Of a stretch of 64,000 bases of DNA, positions 37,011 to 51,702 are shown piece after piece; positions within the stretch are counted from its first letter, which is position 1; every line of letters starts with the position of its first letter. The DNA lies in contig NC_133026.1 in assembly GCF_048771995.1 (NCBI RefSeq), forward strand, positions 60,017,001 to 60,081,000, written 5' to 3'. The notes under the pieces are model-generated. The model saw only the letters and a program-made list of their open reading frames with translations, had not been told where the DNA came from and ran no database searches. The translations under genes were made by a program, and so were the position numbers. The DNA comes from Taeniopygia guttata (taxonomy: Eukaryota; Chordata; Aves; Passeriformes; Estrildidae).

Positions 37011-38084
37011 TTTAAGGAAATGTATCGCAGACAGTTTGTAGGTCAGCGTACAATTTCTTTAAAGCTGTGATAACCAGCCTAGGTCCAGTTCTGCCAGAAT
37101 TTATTTCTGCCACTGGCCACTCCATACAAAGCAGTTCCACTGAGCTGGGTGAAGTTCCTTTCACAGTAACTGCTCTCAAGGGCAGATTTGAGCCAGACTT
37201 GCCCAGGAATCCTTCCAGTAGAGAAACCATCGTGGTCAAATTCCCAAATGCCAACACATGTGACATGGGATGTCTGAGAGAAACAGACCTTCCCGACCTT
37301 TAGATAAAGAGGAGGAAGGCTAAATCTCATACATTCAGCAAAAGCTTTCAGAGAAGAAAACCACTGGATTTTTTAAGACCACCTCGAAATCATCCTGACA
37401 TGCCCTGTATTTCATGATCTATTTTAAAATTCCCTTTCAACAACTATTACTTGTGTTTTCTGTAGAAGTCACACAAACAGGGAGAGTGGCAGCTTCCAAA
37501 AGATTGTAAACTGAAAGGCAGAAGACACAGTGAAATTGAGAGGATTAAAAAAATCCAAGTTTCTGTATGCTTGCTGACTTTCAGGAGGGTCATTTTTCTT
37601 TCTGAAGGGGGTTGCTAATTAGCCAACCATAAAAGTAGCAGTTCTAAGCAGTCCTCGTAAAAATAGTTCATTGGTTATTGAAAGCAAATTTGTGAGTAAT
37701 ACAACCTCACTGAATTCTACCTAATTTGCTGTTGCTGACCAGCTTCTCTCTTCTACAGATCCTTAAACTTCATACTGACACATCTACTCCACAGACTATC
37801 AGTCTGTTCAATTAACACAATTCCAGCATTTCTGCTGATTTCTATTTCAAGAAGGGAATCTTATCTACTTCAGAAAGTAAAATCTGAAGTCTGAAGTGTA
37901 GTTTATTCCTCTTCCCAGTCTAGCTCCATTACACATCAGAAATATTTATGCCAAACAAGAGGTCTCCTCAGATAAATCATATCACATCCCCTACGTGCTA
38001 CACTTTGAGCTCACAACCAATTTCAGTATCCTAGTATCACACTTCGTTAGTGTGGGACAGGCCCATAAAAGTGGTATTTTGTGC

Positions 38085-38190
38085 TTGCAAATTAAGCCAA
38101 GATGATTAATTAAAAATAGAGAAAAGTGAGCTTTCATGAAAATTTATGAATTTTCAAATTAATACCTTATGAATTATATGAAATTACAGC
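38085..38190. promoter_or_regulatory. AT-rich cluster with TTAATTAA-type core and a 20-bp inverted repeat
   Basis: Contains TTAATTAA-type sequence at about 38105-38113 and a perfect inverted repeat TGAAAATT-TATG-AATTTTCA at 38137-38156. These resemble homeodomain sites in conserved intronic enhancers. Only the motifs are seen; enhancer activity is inference. Confidence 0.3.
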
Positions 38191-38529
38191 TACGCCACCT
38201 GTACTAAAGGAAGTGGTGCCCTTCTACTAAATATTGGAAATTTGGTAGTCCATTTTCAGAACTGTGGAATGCTGCTTACTCCAGCTCAAGGTACTTGCAG
38301 ACAGGATGACCCTTGTTCCCAACCTCCAACAGGGACTGGGCTTCCCAGTTAAACTGCATCTCCCACAACCATAGTGGCAACTAAACTTTAAGAGGAGCTT
38401 GAAGTCAGCCATAAAACCAAACCCCAAGGGATGAACAGGAAATAAAGTATACTAATTACAGTTCCCATGGGGTATGGTGCTAGAATTCCTAAATCTAACC
38501 CTTCAGTTCTTTTTTTCAGTGAAAAGAGA

Positions 38530-38549
38530 TTTTTTTTTGGGGGGGGGGG
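38530..38549. repeat. T9G11 homopolymer junction
   Basis: Nine T followed directly by eleven G on the plus strand. Confidence 0.95.
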
Positions 38550-41500
38550 CATGTCCCTCCATAAAATAAACCAATGAACTCTGGCAAAATTAAGATGCAG
38601 AAAAACTCTTCTAAAAGGCAGTGCAGTGCAAATCCTCAAACCAGCTTAAAACCAACTGAAGAGGCAAACAGGTTCACCCTTGTACTGCTCAGAAGCTAAA
38701 GAGGAGGGATTTTTCTAAGAACATTCTTGAAGCTTTGTAGCAATATATTCCTGACCCCATCCTTCACCATGCAGTTCTTCCCATTTCTGCCTTAAAAGAA
38801 AATCACTACAGAGGACTGGATCTTTACACACTTGACTCACCAAAATCTCTCAAGGCTTTAGCTAGTTTGCCCCGGGCTGACAGAAAGGCCTTGGTGTAGA
38901 GTCTTCATGGTGGTGCCCCAGTGCTTGACACTGAAGGGGAATGGAATTAAGAGAGGCTCATGGCTTCTGGATGCTGCAAACATACCACTTCCTCATGCCA
39001 CTAATACCTCATCCTCAAGTTAGAATATAAATATGTCAGGGCTGAGCAATGGGACAAGACAGCCAAAACACAGCAAATACCTCATTAAATACGAGGAGAA
39101 AGCAATCCTTTTCATCATCTCCAGGATCTCTGTGAAAGTTACCACAATGAAAAAAAAAAAAAAGCAAACCTATTCAGAGAATTAGTCTGATGACAAACAA
39201 TCTAGCCTGATGAAAAAACTCATTATTTCAACACAATCCAATAATCTAGTTTATCAGCAGTGCTGATAATCTGCTCTTTTCAATGGCCCCTTGTTCTTCT
39301 CCTTAGTCTGAAAAAAAAGTTATTCTGAGCCGCAATGCACCTGGAGGAGCAATGAATGCATCTGCTACAGGGCCAGTTCACCTACATAAGGGGCTGGCTT
39401 GAGAATTGCAGTAGTCTTTCCAAAGGGTATCTGATCTTACTTTCCTCAAGGCAGAACCTCAGACAGATGATGTTTAAATTAACCCTTTTGCAGACAGTCT
39501 TTCAACAGAGTCTCAAGAGTGGCTACCTCAAAGGGATCAGGAGAAGGTAACTAAGAAAGTGAGCCTGTCGACTGCAAGTTTAAATTCCCATCAAAGATTA
39601 CACCACCATCATTAAAAACTATGGGGGTACTATTTTAGAAAAAGCTGAAACACACATAGTTGTAATACTGGGTCTGTGATCTGCAATTTAGAAACCACCT
39701 CTATTAATGCAGTTATGCACTGAAACGAGCATCTTAACTATTAATACTGATGTTATTGGACAGCTCAGCTTTACCTGCAATAGTAAGATCTAAGCTGGCC
39801 TAAATTTAGCTTCAAACACACCTTCAGTTCAACTTGAGCTGCATGCAACAGGGTCAGGACTTCCCCAAGCCACATGCCAGTAGCAGACTCAGCGAACCCA
39901 CACAAGAACTTGGCTATGCTCACAGCAGAAATAAACTTTTCTTCACTAAAAGCAAATCTGACTAAATTACAATATTCTTTTCCCCTCTCCCAGATTAAAG
40001 TTTCAAGTAACACGAATTTCAGTAGTTCAGGAGAGCTTCAACAATGCCTCCTCCTTAACCCCATTCCACTCTGAAGTGCATAATTCAATATCCAGGTGAG
40101 AAAGGAAAAGTGATTGTGAGGTGAAGAAGTTCCTGTCCCTGCTCCAATGATTGTTTAATTATTTTATATTAAAAATTAATTTGAAAAAGGGCTAGAATCC
40201 AGGTAGTCTAAGGGGTTTACCTATGAAGATAAAAATATCCATGATCAAAAGCTGCTAGACAAAGGTGGGAACTCAGCCTTACCTTCCTTTGGGCTGAGTA
40301 TCAGACCTAACTCAGAGAGAGCAAGCCCTAGTTCCCCCACTGCTTACAATTCAACAGAAGATACCTAACTCCGGGAAGGAATACAAAGGAGCAGTTTAGC
40401 TGATTTTTGTGCAACAGAAAGAGGGATACCAACTTTAAAGTCCTCATCTTGATCCTCCCTTGTAGCCAGTTCATGTGTCTCCTGATTGAGGATGCCAGCT
40501 TTTGCAAATCCTGTTCCAGCATTTCTCTGGGCATTGCACAAGAAGCCTTGTTTTATGCATCCCACAGAACACAGCCCAGAGGCTTGATACTGCTGTACTT
40601 TTTGTGCTGGACCAACTCTGTTGCAAATGTTCACAAGTTGTATTAATGGTTTGAAAACCATGTGATTAATGCTACAAATGACAGCCAACCCAACTAAGCT
40701 AAACAGTGAGTACTGTACCTTCCCATCTGCTGTTCTCCCTCAGCTGAAAGAAGTCAGGAGGGTGCAGGGTTTCAGATACTCATCTGAAGTCACACATGAA
40801 GAGTTAGTCAGTATAAAGAAAAAATTCAGAGCCATTTCACATGCAGAAGAAAAAAGTCAGCAAATAAATTATCTTTAGCAAACAGCCCACATGCAGTGGG
40901 CTTTAGTTTTTGACTTAATACATCTCAAAAACAGGACAAGCTAGCAGCTTTTCTTGCCAGTGAATGAAAGCCCCACAAACAATCACAGTGCCATTAAAAG
41001 GTTAAAAAGGGTGGGTGGGAGGAGGCATTCTCTTTGCAGAATTCAGGAGCTACATCTGTGCAAACAGGAAGCCATGACCTGAGCTGTCCCTCCGGCCAAG
41101 AGGCCAGACAGGGACTCACTGGGCTGCAGGCAGGATGCTGCACAGTCCTGGTAACAAACCTGCCCTAGCACGGCCACCTTTCCCTGAGCACTGGGGTTGG
41201 CTCTTAAAATCAAAGCACGTGTGACTGTGTCTCCATTTCAACCAGAAGTGTCCATCCACAGTAGACGTAACAAAAATTAATTTTCAAAATAAGCTGCTTG
41301 ATTGCTTTATTGTTATTTTATATGATTCCTCATTCAGAAACTGGCACCATTAGTGCCTTCAGCTAAAACCACATGCAAGGGACAATACATCAGACAGCTT
41401 TTGCTGTGTGAACTGAGGGTAGACAGGAGGGGGCATTTCCTTGCTTTCTATGAACTCCCACTCAATAGTTAATTCACACTCTAAGATATTTTCACCAATC

Positions 41501-43779
41501 ACTTTAAAGTTAAATAATTATCCCATTTAAAGAAATCTAGCAATTATATTTTGCATTCCCCCCCCAACAGCTATTGCTCGTGACAATATTCATCTTGTCC
41601 ATGATGTCTATTATATGCTATATAAATATTGATGATCTGAGTAATTGCTGTTCTGTAGATATGCTTCTCAAAGATATAAATTTCTCTGCCTGAAGTAGGC
41701 TGCTGACAAAGTGCTTTCCTCATTTTGCATGGCAATGAAACATTACTGAAGGTGTCACTGGGAGTGGGGGGAGAAATTAAAAAAGCAGCAAGTAATAACA
41801 GCCTTTGAAGAGGAGAAATGAAGTTATGTTTGTCTGTGCTGGGAAGACCAAACAGCAGCAAAGAACAATAAATTAGCTAAGCTGGTATTCAGGCAGCTTA
41901 AGTTTAGTTTATGCTGTGCCAACACCAAGCACAGCTGAAAAGGAAACAACTCCTCTGGACTCAGCGCTGGCCACTACTAAACCAGGCAGGCCTAATAGTG
42001 ACATATGGTATACAACATCCATGCTGTACTCACCCCCTGGTGGCAAGGGTTACTTCTTCTGGACCAAAATTCAGCCAGAAAGCCAAGCCAATCTTGTGCT
42101 GGAGGAAACACACCATGCTGAACGTTATGCTGGGACAAACAGGCACCCAGTGCCACCCTGTAACCTTTGCCAGCACAAGGCCAATGTATCACACAAAAGC
42201 AAAGATGGTCTTGTCACAACCCAAGACTCATCCATGGATACCACACCCCACAAAACACAGCATTGCTTCAATATGTTCTTACTGGTTCAGTGCATTTGTC
42301 CAGCAGGCCTTGAGAATAGTCAGGTAGCCCTCTGTATTCCTGCAATTGATGAAAACCACTAAAAACACCCCACTGCATGTTCTGGATCATCTGATCATAC
42401 TGCCCCCTCTGGTCTGGCAACCTGATTTTGTGAGAACCCTCCCAATGGCACATGGCTTCACACTTCCAGACTTGAAATTTGCCTCTGGACAGTAAACAGT
42501 ATGTGATAGTCTTCCTTAGTAGACACAGACTTCCTACAATACAAAACCTGAATCTGAACCTCAGTAAAACTACCCCTCTGGAACTATGGGTCAAGAGATG
42601 GTTTTTTTTCAGTCATGTAGAATTTAGCAAAGTTTATACAAAGAGAGTTTCCATGTAGAAATAATCTAAGGTCTTAACCAATTATTTACAGTATCTGGAA
42701 ACAGACACTGGACAAAGACCTTTATTAAATTTTTTTTAAATCTTTTGGACTTATAAATGCTACAGAAATTAAGGAGGAACTAAAACTCTGCCTGATTTAC
42801 ATCTGTATTACTTAAGTTTAGGAAGTATGTGATGAGGACGGAGAAGGCAACAGGAGAAAAGACACCAGACTCCCTATGGGAGCTGGAGGCCAGAGCAGGG
42901 GCAGGAGGTGGGTAGGGACAGAGAGCGAGCAGGAAGCAAGGGAGAACACAGATAACTTGCATGCCACATTCGGCATGTACAGAGGTGGAGAGAGAGGAAC
43001 TGAGTGCTTGTAATGAGCATAAGAAGTACATCTGGAAGTCTTATTTCGCTGTTGTTCTAATAACTACATAATAAGCCATTATACATAATCACGGCAGCCA
43101 CAATTTTTTAATATATAGTCTATGCACATGAACAGGCTCAGTCAAAGTAGTTACTAAACACTCATACAGTCTATCTTCTCCCTGCAATACTGAATGTTAA
43201 GCCATCTGCTTTTTCAGTGGATCCCTTGTCATATAATTAACTCCCCTTCCAGTTTCTACAGCTTCTTTCCTTCCCTCATAATTTCTACAATGCTTTGGGG
43301 TTTGTATGTTACAATCTCTAATCACAACTGCAGCTCATCTCTGCATTTTGAAGTTGCTTCCAGCAGAAAACTGAAGGTTGAACTCTTACCAGTAACACTG
43401 GGCATGCTTAACTATTACTAAGCCATACAGCACAGCCTAGTAAGTCCAATAAGTCTTTTTAAAAAATCCGCATGACCTCGGTTCTTACACTGAGTCATTT
43501 TAGAGACCAGTTGAGACAGAGCCCTAAGTAATTCTCTAAGATCAAGAGCAGACTGCATTACTCAAAGTGGACTGGATCCTAACTAAAACAATCAGGTAAT
43601 CCCCGCCATCTCACCTTAATTTTTTTCGCCCTCTTCTGTTTTTAAGACAAGACACAATCTAGTGACCTCCAACAAGTAGCCCATCTTAACTACATGGCCT
43701 CCTATATTTCTCAGAACTACTTTCTTTGTGTGCAGATTAGTTGTAACACATGCTATGCACATGGAATGCTCTACTGCTA

Positions 43780-43797
43780 ATGCAAATTACTTTGCAT
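43780..43797. promoter_or_regulatory. Paired inverted POU octamer-type sites
   Basis: ATGCAAATTACTTTGCAT: 7-base arms ATGCAAA and TTTGCAT around TTAC. The left arm plus the next T is the canonical octamer ATGCAAAT. Paired octamers are known to recruit POU-factor dimers. The site is seen; its function is inference. Confidence 0.4.
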
Positions 43798-45083
43798 GTA
43801 AACACAAAATGCAGGCGGGCCAAACCACTAACTGCCCAATTCACAAGCACAGACTTCGTACTCTCAAGCTTTCACATGCATATTAATTTCAATGCACTGG
43901 AAAAACCCCTTTAAGAAATGTGCCTCAAATCTGAAGTGTTCGCATTCCTGAGTCACTAGAAAGTGAAATCAAATTATTTTCTAGGTAGTTCTTAATCCCA
44001 CGTTTCACTGTGAAATCACAGTCACGTAACTTTACTAAAGCTATGCCTGTCCAGTGCATCTTTCCCTGCACAGCAATGTCGGTCTGGAGTGTGACAAAAT
44101 ACAATTTCCATCCACAACTGCATCGCCTAATTTCCTCAGAGAGCATGCAAACCAGCAGCATTCCCAGCTCAGTGTGTTTTCATGAAAAGAGTAGCGAGCT
44201 TCATCACAGCTGTGCCAAAGTTGCTATGTCCACAAAAAGTAATGCTTCACTGGGTTTGTATCTGGCTACAGTCTCTCTCACGGAGATATGAAAATGCAAT
44301 TTCACTATAAAAATAAATACAGTGGAGTGAATAATTTCTTGCACTGTGCACATGGCCATCTAATTTCATTGCTTCCAAAAAGCCACTGTACTAAGACCTA
44401 GGAAGCAGACAGTGTGTGGACTGCAGGACTCTGCTTCTCTAGCTCTTTATGATTTGCCTCAGATTTCCTGGAGAGTGCAAGGCTTCCAACATGGTGTCTG
44501 TGCCTCCCGGATGCTGGGCATCCTTTCTCAACATGCAACAAGCAGGGACACCTCCCTCTACCAGTGCAAGATCTGTGAGGAGGCCTTGCAGTGGCAGCCA
44601 AGGCAACAGCAAAGAGCGACCCTTGATCTGTGATGAAAGAAGAGCAAAATCACCAATATTCATCCTCAGAGTAGCAGAGACTCTGTGGTTTTGGGAGAAG
44701 CAGCACGCCTCCTAGTCTTTCCCTTTCATAAAACAGAACTACTTTACACTAGCTTTTTACAGGAAAGGAGCTCACAAGAAGAAATTTTGCCAATACATGG
44801 AGTTTTGTTCTTTACAAAGCTAGCAAAATCCAGTCAAAAGACTGGCAAAAGTGTATGAGCTCTATTCTAATTAAATTTATTTACATTATGTACTTCTGAT
44901 ACAAAGCACCAGCTACCAAATACATCACCCAATAATTCAAAGAAACCTAATAAGCAGTTTGAGATTCCAGGCAGTCCACTGAAATTGCTACTCCTACAAA
45001 CCTCTTTCTTCTTGATTTTTGGCTACAGAAGGTAACATGCCAGCAATCTATCTTAGAACAGAAGCTGATGAAATGAGGGCATT

Positions 45084-45103
45084 AAAAAAAAAAAAAAAAA
45101 AAA
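45084..45103. repeat. A20 homopolymer
   Basis: Twenty A on the plus strand. No LINE or SINE sequence was recognised upstream, so it is probably simple expansion. Confidence 0.95.
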
Positions 45104-46235
45104 GCCAATACAATACAGTTCATGAACCCATTTGCTTACCAAATGAACATGTTTAGCAATTTCTTTTTTTGCAGCACTACAGAAATGCAACTTGCATTTC
45201 TTCTGTTTATGATTGTTGTGACTTAAGACCTTTTCTTCTTCAGTTAATGCCTAGATGGCTCCCAGTTTTCACTTTGAGAATATCCCAAGAATATTCAAGC
45301 TTAAGATAGTCTAAAACACATGTATCCTGGCAAACAAGACTACTCCCCACTTCCTAGGTGCACTATAACCAAACCAAAGCTCTGTTTTCAGATGAAGTTG
45401 ATCTTCAAAAGCTTTAAAAATGTACTGAAATAAGACCAGCAATAAATTTGGGGTTGGAGGAGGAATAGGAGTGGTCAGTCCTCTTTGTACTTATGTCCAA
45501 ATATTGATAGTTTTGTTTGGTTGGGTTTTTTTCCTTTTTTTCTTTTGCAGTAAAGCTCAGCTGGTTTAAACAATTGCCTTAAACGTTCTTGCCAACACAG
45601 GAGAAAAGAGGAAGAGCTGATGCAAGAAGCTTTTCCTTTCAGGCAGTTCAGAGCTTCCAGTGCTCTGGCTTGTAGGTTTCTGTCTGCATGGAGCTTCAAA
45701 TGGAAAACACTCATGAAATCCACTGAAGGTCACAAAACACTGCCAGAAATAAGATGCAGATAGGATGCACTAAAGAAGCAAAACAAACCCCCGAACTATC
45801 TGCTCCCTTACATTACTTTTCTTTTTTCTTGTTTGCAAATCTTGCCACAATTGGAAAAGTGGCAAGAAAAGAAAATGTTAATGTGGTCATAGAATAATTA
45901 CTTAACCCAGGTTTTGAAAGTATAGTCAAGGACTTTTCTCTCTTGGAAGAGACACATTTCACACAAAGAAGCTCAAAATTTCTGTCATGTGTGGCAGTAC
46001 TGAAACACCCAAAACCAGTTTCATCCACTGAGACAATTGCATGCATCCCTTTCACTGAACAAACAAGCCATGCTGAAATATAAAAGGATCTGCACCTTAT
46101 GATTTACAAAAGGGGGAAGCTGATACATCTCAGAAGTATGCAGCGCATCACACCCATGACTTCAGACCCTCTTAACGCAGTCCTGCACTCTTCAGAACTA
46201 AGAGCTGCCACCGCCTCTAGTACTAATTAATAGCC

Positions 46236-46257
46236 AAAAAAAAAAAAAAAAAAAAAA
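46236..46257. repeat. A22 homopolymer
   Basis: Twenty-two A on the plus strand, the longest homopolymer in the window. Confidence 0.95.
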
Positions 46258-49200
46258 TAGCTGAAAGAAAAATAATTGTACATGCCTATTCAATACTCTA
46301 GACTACTTTTACACAAATAGCAAGTGCTGTGCTGTAAGTTAGAAAAGGATATGCAGGGGCAAGAATTGGAAAAGTAAGCCAATGTTTATGTACCACCAGA
46401 ATACAAAGTGGAATAACTTGCAGTTACTGCAAGCTGTTAAATGCAACTTTTTCATACAAGTAAATTTACATATATCACTGATTTTTTACCAGCCTATTTC
46501 TGGTAAGTCAAAAACATACATATACTGTGGCTTTTTTCCTCCATACATACATGTGTGAATGTCCATACAAAACATTTTCTAAAACCTTTTACTTTTCTCA
46601 TTTTGCCACCAAGAGAAACATAGAAAAAAGAGGATGAGAGGAGGGAGCAGAGAAGAGGGAACCTTTTTGTATTTTGCTTTGAAATTTAAAATATAGTAGA
46701 GTACATTTCTTTTTATGGAATCTTTCTGGTTTGGGAAAAAGCATTTTCCATTTGATTAATTCAGTCAACTAAGCATGTGACAAGTACCAAGAACAAACAG
46801 TTTTGTACCAAAGAGCCTGGCCCTTTGATTTCAGCTATTTTTAAAAAATGGGTATTTCTATACAAAGAAAGCCAATCATCAGGATATCAAAATCAGATCC
46901 CCCTGCACTACACCGCTGATCCACAGCATACAGGAGCATCTAAGCCTCTGTGAACTGCATGCCATGGCCACCTTTGCTCCCATTTGAAAGCACCGGACAC
47001 AATCAGCATTTTTCCAGTTTCTCCTCCCCACTGCCACTGTGGAATAATTAAGGGTACAAATGAAGGTCTGAGCAGCAGCCCTCATAAATGACACACACAC
47101 AGAGATCCTTCTGTTTGAACCCAATCTTCCACAGGTCTCTAATGAGAGCCATGAACACCATCTACTAATCATCTCATCAGTAATGCAAATAACCATCTTG
47201 ACCTCCCATCAAGTGTCTCTCCAGCTTAAACACTGCCCTCAGACTGCACAGGCCTGGATGCCAAAGCTGCCATGTCCCACTGGGAAAAGCTCGGCATGAC
47301 AATGCTCGGAACATCTCAAAGCCTGCTGAGCACAGCCACGCACCAGGAGACAAAGCAAACCCTCAGCCACTTCTGCCCCTGGCTCTGCACAACCCAAACA
47401 GCCAGGTACTGCACAGGCAGGGATCTTGGATCTCACAGAGGATGCCTTGTTCAGCTAAGGCAACATCTTCAGGCCCCCTAAAACAAAATACTGAGTAAGC
47501 AACACAGCAGAATGGCTACAGCACAGGCCTGGAGACTAAAAAAATGGAAACATGAATTTGTTTTGGATCCCTAGGGACATCACACCCTGCACTGGGGATG
47601 CCACAGCAGTGCTGTTATCCTGGACGAACCTCAGGCTCATCCTATGCCCCCTGGGCCCATCTCCATTCCCATCTCCTGCTGCTGAATGGCCCCTGATCCT
47701 TGTGTATCATTTGCCATGCCTAAGAATGTGGATGGATTCTATTAGAGCACTTTGAAATCAAAATGAAAAGAAAGCCATTCTTCTGTGAAACATCATTACC
47801 ACCCTGCCAGCGAAGTGTGAATTGCAAGAGCTTCCAAAATAAAAATACATGTATTTGTATTAGTCCCTTACCCTTGGCATCAGGCCCATACTGCCAGTTC
47901 TCTTAACATTTACAGGGAAACTGGCATACACAACAGGGCAGCAAACAAAAGGAAATTCTGTGTGAATCAGATTGAAGCCTACCAAACAGGGCTTGATAAC
48001 ACAAAAGCAAAGAGAAGCTTCACCTGGACAAGCAACTTGTAGCTGTAGTCACTGACGTCAACAGATCTACCACGGCAGAAGGAAGAAAACAGGCTCCCAA
48101 GCATCTGCAAAATAGCATATTTCAGGTTTTCTTTTAAAGAAACAGATTTGGAAAGTATTTCTAAGGGGAAAAAAAAAGGCTTAAAGGATTTAAATATTCC
48201 AAATAACAGTGCCAGCACTTCAGCACCTTGGTCCTGCTGTGGCACAGCTCAGCCCCCACCAGCAGTTCCCTACCCCACTGGAAGGAGAATTGCTGGGCTT
48301 CCAGTGCCACTCTCAGCAAATTTCTACTTTCTAAGCAGCAAGCATCTGAACAAGAGAAACCCTCCTATCAGCATTACCAGCTGTGCCCACAGCACAAACA
48401 GCACAAGCACGTACACTGAAAAACCTCAGCATTTGCTTGTGTGTAAACAGCCCATTTCTAGAAAGGCAGAGAGAATATTTTCAAAGTAAACACTGCAAAG
48501 ATTTTGTGTTCTTTGGGATGTCAGAAAACTGCTGTGATTCACTTCTCATCTTCCCCACATACTGTCTGCTTAGCTAAGATGTCTGTGGAACTCACAGGGA
48601 TCACAACCACATCTCACAAGCCTGTTTTCCTCCCTGCAACAATGGCAGGAACTTTTCCCCTTACAGCAGTCCAGCTCCTTAGTGCGCTACCCTGCCTAAT
48701 GTTAGCTTACAGACATTAAAATACCAACCAGCTCCAGAGCAGGAAAGGAAGCCAGAGGAACAAATTTCTAAACCTCACCACTAGGATGGCAGCTGCTGCC
48801 CCATGAAGGAAAATAGGGAGAAATGGGAGAGGCCCCTCACTGCCCATATGGATTCCAGAAATACTTACAAAGGTATGAGACAGATGGAAGAAACACACAT
48901 GCTAAAGCATTGAGGCATAAGACCATCTACACCCCAAATTATTCATTTTCAGAAACAGAGCAGCCCTCCAAGACCCCAAAGATACCTTCTCTTATGCAAC
49001 TCCACCTGCAGCTGATGGAAAAGAATGCTTACTTGATGAAAATGCCAGGACATTGAAACTGGGACTTTAATTTATAAAGAGCCCATTCCTGAAAGGTGTC
49101 CCATTCTCAGCTTTTGACTTGGGAGGAAGCAGGAGGAGGCAATCAAAAGGATTGATGCTTTCTTCTCTTAACACCCTACACAAGTACTTTTTCAAAACAT

Positions 49201-51702
49201 GCAGAATTACAGCATGCTAATGTTTGAATTAAGGAGCCTGTAGGGAGAAGTTCTCAGTAAAAGAAAGAAAATCTAGGAAAAATACTACAAAGAAAATTTG
49301 TTTATTTAAAACCTGAAGAAAACGGAAACTTAGAAGAGAGTGTTTTGGTCCAATCCTGGATAAAGTATAGTCAAGTAAAACACCGGTCCAGCAGAAAACC
49401 TCATGCCACACACAACTGCTACTTGCAGACTGAGAAGGACACCTTCATCAGCTGAAAAAGAATCTCCCTGAGGTTAAAGGCCAGCACTGCTGGTCACGCA
49501 CCAGGCAGACAGCTCCACCATCCTCACTCCTTTCCACGAGGATGAAGGACACACAGAGGAAGTTACAAGTCCAGAACCTAGGTACCCCTTACAGGTTTGA
49601 GGACCTTGACACCACAGGTGTTTCCAAGAGCCTTTTTTTTTCCTCTAGCTGCATCAGGACAGCATTTCAGATCTGATTTACTGTCTAGACACAGCATACC
49701 AGCACACAGGACAAGTGAAGAAGACTGAGAGCAGCAGAGTGTGGAAAACAGACTGGTCCAATCTTTTTCTTTCTTTAAAAACAGTACAGTGTGCACTCCA
49801 TATCAACACCCTCACAAAAATGCTTGATCTGTCCTGCACCTCAGAAGCTGGCTGCTGAAAACAATCCAGAATACAATTAAAACATGGATTCTGTTAACTT
49901 TCACTTCCCTCTGCAATTTTGTAATCGTCTCATCCATCAATTTTGAAAGAACATTAATAGTGGCATCAGCTGGCTCTCCACCTCCTCTGCTGAGCCAGGC
50001 TTTTCCAACCCCTGTCCCTGCCTCTAAGCATCTGACCACAGATGCTGTGAGGAAGAGGAGAGGAAGGAGGCAAACCAGGGGTGGAAAGAGGCCAGCAGGG
50101 CATACCTAACATGGGGGCCATCCCACAGAGGACCTGCTTTTTTCCCAGGGGAGCTATTTGCAACTTAACAGTGCCTGAAGGTCTGCCTAAACATGCTTAC
50201 TTCAAAAAAAAAAAAACAAAAAAACCCACACACACACAAAATAGGGAGAACAAGGTTCTATCAGGGATTAAGTGAAGCCAATCCAAACTCAGACCAAATC
50301 CCAGGCACACAGGCTCACCACCACCTTCTAGGCTGGAGATGCCCATGCCAGTAATGTGCAGGTTTTTTTGCTGTTTACTTTCCCCCCGCCACAAAACCTG
50401 TCCCCCATCTCTTAAAGATGTTTAGATGTCTCCATTGATACAAGCCATTTCTCCCAGTAACCTTCCAGAGGCTTGACAAAATCCCTAGAACTCCAAAAAT
50501 TTTCAGGTAAGAGCTGAAGACTAGTCACATGTTCCTGTTAATTGTCTCTCCTCAAACACATGAAGTTCAGTAATCAAATACTGGCTCTTGCACTTACACA
50601 CAGTGGCAACGCAAGGAGAAAAACTGGCCGGTGCCAGTTTTTAGCATCTGGCTTATTAATTATTTTGTAAAGGTGTACAATCCTTGGAGTAATCTGGAAC
50701 TTTTTAAGACACTTTGACATTATTTTATTAATCTAGTTTGACATGGTTTATAGTGATCATGGCCATGATTTATACCCCAAACTCCCAAGAACAAAAGTCT
50801 GACTTTTAAATTATTATCATCCCAACTGTTTCACTGCAGGTCAGCCTAAGCTGTTCCAAGACAAGATTTGTTGGCAAGCGTATTTTCTTTGCTGGTACAT
50901 CCACTTTTCCTCATCTAATAAAATGAAACAAATAATCCTGAAGTACATAAAGAAAGCCTATTGTTATGCTCATTTGAACACAATCAGAAATTGTCCTCAT
51001 CCTCTCTTGCTGCTGCATGAGGTTGGTATTAAACCACCCCCTCCCCTGAATAAAGATGTAGGAAGAGACTTGCTGTAAATTGGTCAGAAGACAGAAGTGC
51101 AGACATCAAATGACTTGCTGGAACAACAGACACCACTTTTCTGGAAAGTGGCCAAGTTCACCAACTTGCATTTCAGCTGGAAGCTCAGAACCTGCACACT
51201 CTTTCTTGCACTATCATGCTGCTATTCATTTCCAGAAAACAAAAAAAGCATGAGCAACTAGTGTTCCTCACTATGAATTGTTACAATTTCAGTATCATAT
51301 TTCACCCCACAGAAGGTAGGCGACATCAAGCAAGACTGCATACAACAAAATACTGAGGAACAAGGTGGAACACAGCATATTCTTTAGATATAAGTTATAA
51401 ACAGAGTTGGCCTAAAGCAGCCATTTCCCGCTTGCTTGATCTCAAAGTATCCCATAGCAATGGCTCTGGTCTAAAAGTAAGGAAGATGAGTCCTCCAAAA
51501 TGCTTCAAAGGCATTGGGCTGGCCATGGCCTACAGTTTGAACATGCAGAAATTGCAGATCTACACTGGAATCAAGATTGTAAATAACTGTACCAGGCTAT
51601 CCAGCACCTCTGGAAAATTATAAGTGGCACCAGAAACAACAGGCTAAAGTGATGTTACCCGAGTACATGGAGAGAAGCATGTTAGGGGAACACAGAAACA
51701 GA

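Larger units (their letters stand above)
32683..43779. other. Intron segment without exon; simple sequence and AT-rich patches
   Basis: Mostly single-copy intron. It includes a T9G11 junction (38530-38549), a 14-A run (39150-39163), a C8 run (41558-41565), AT-rich homeobox-type patches (36966-37010 and 38085-38190), and a block open in two frames (41911-42362). No domain-bearing frame. Confidence 0.5.
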
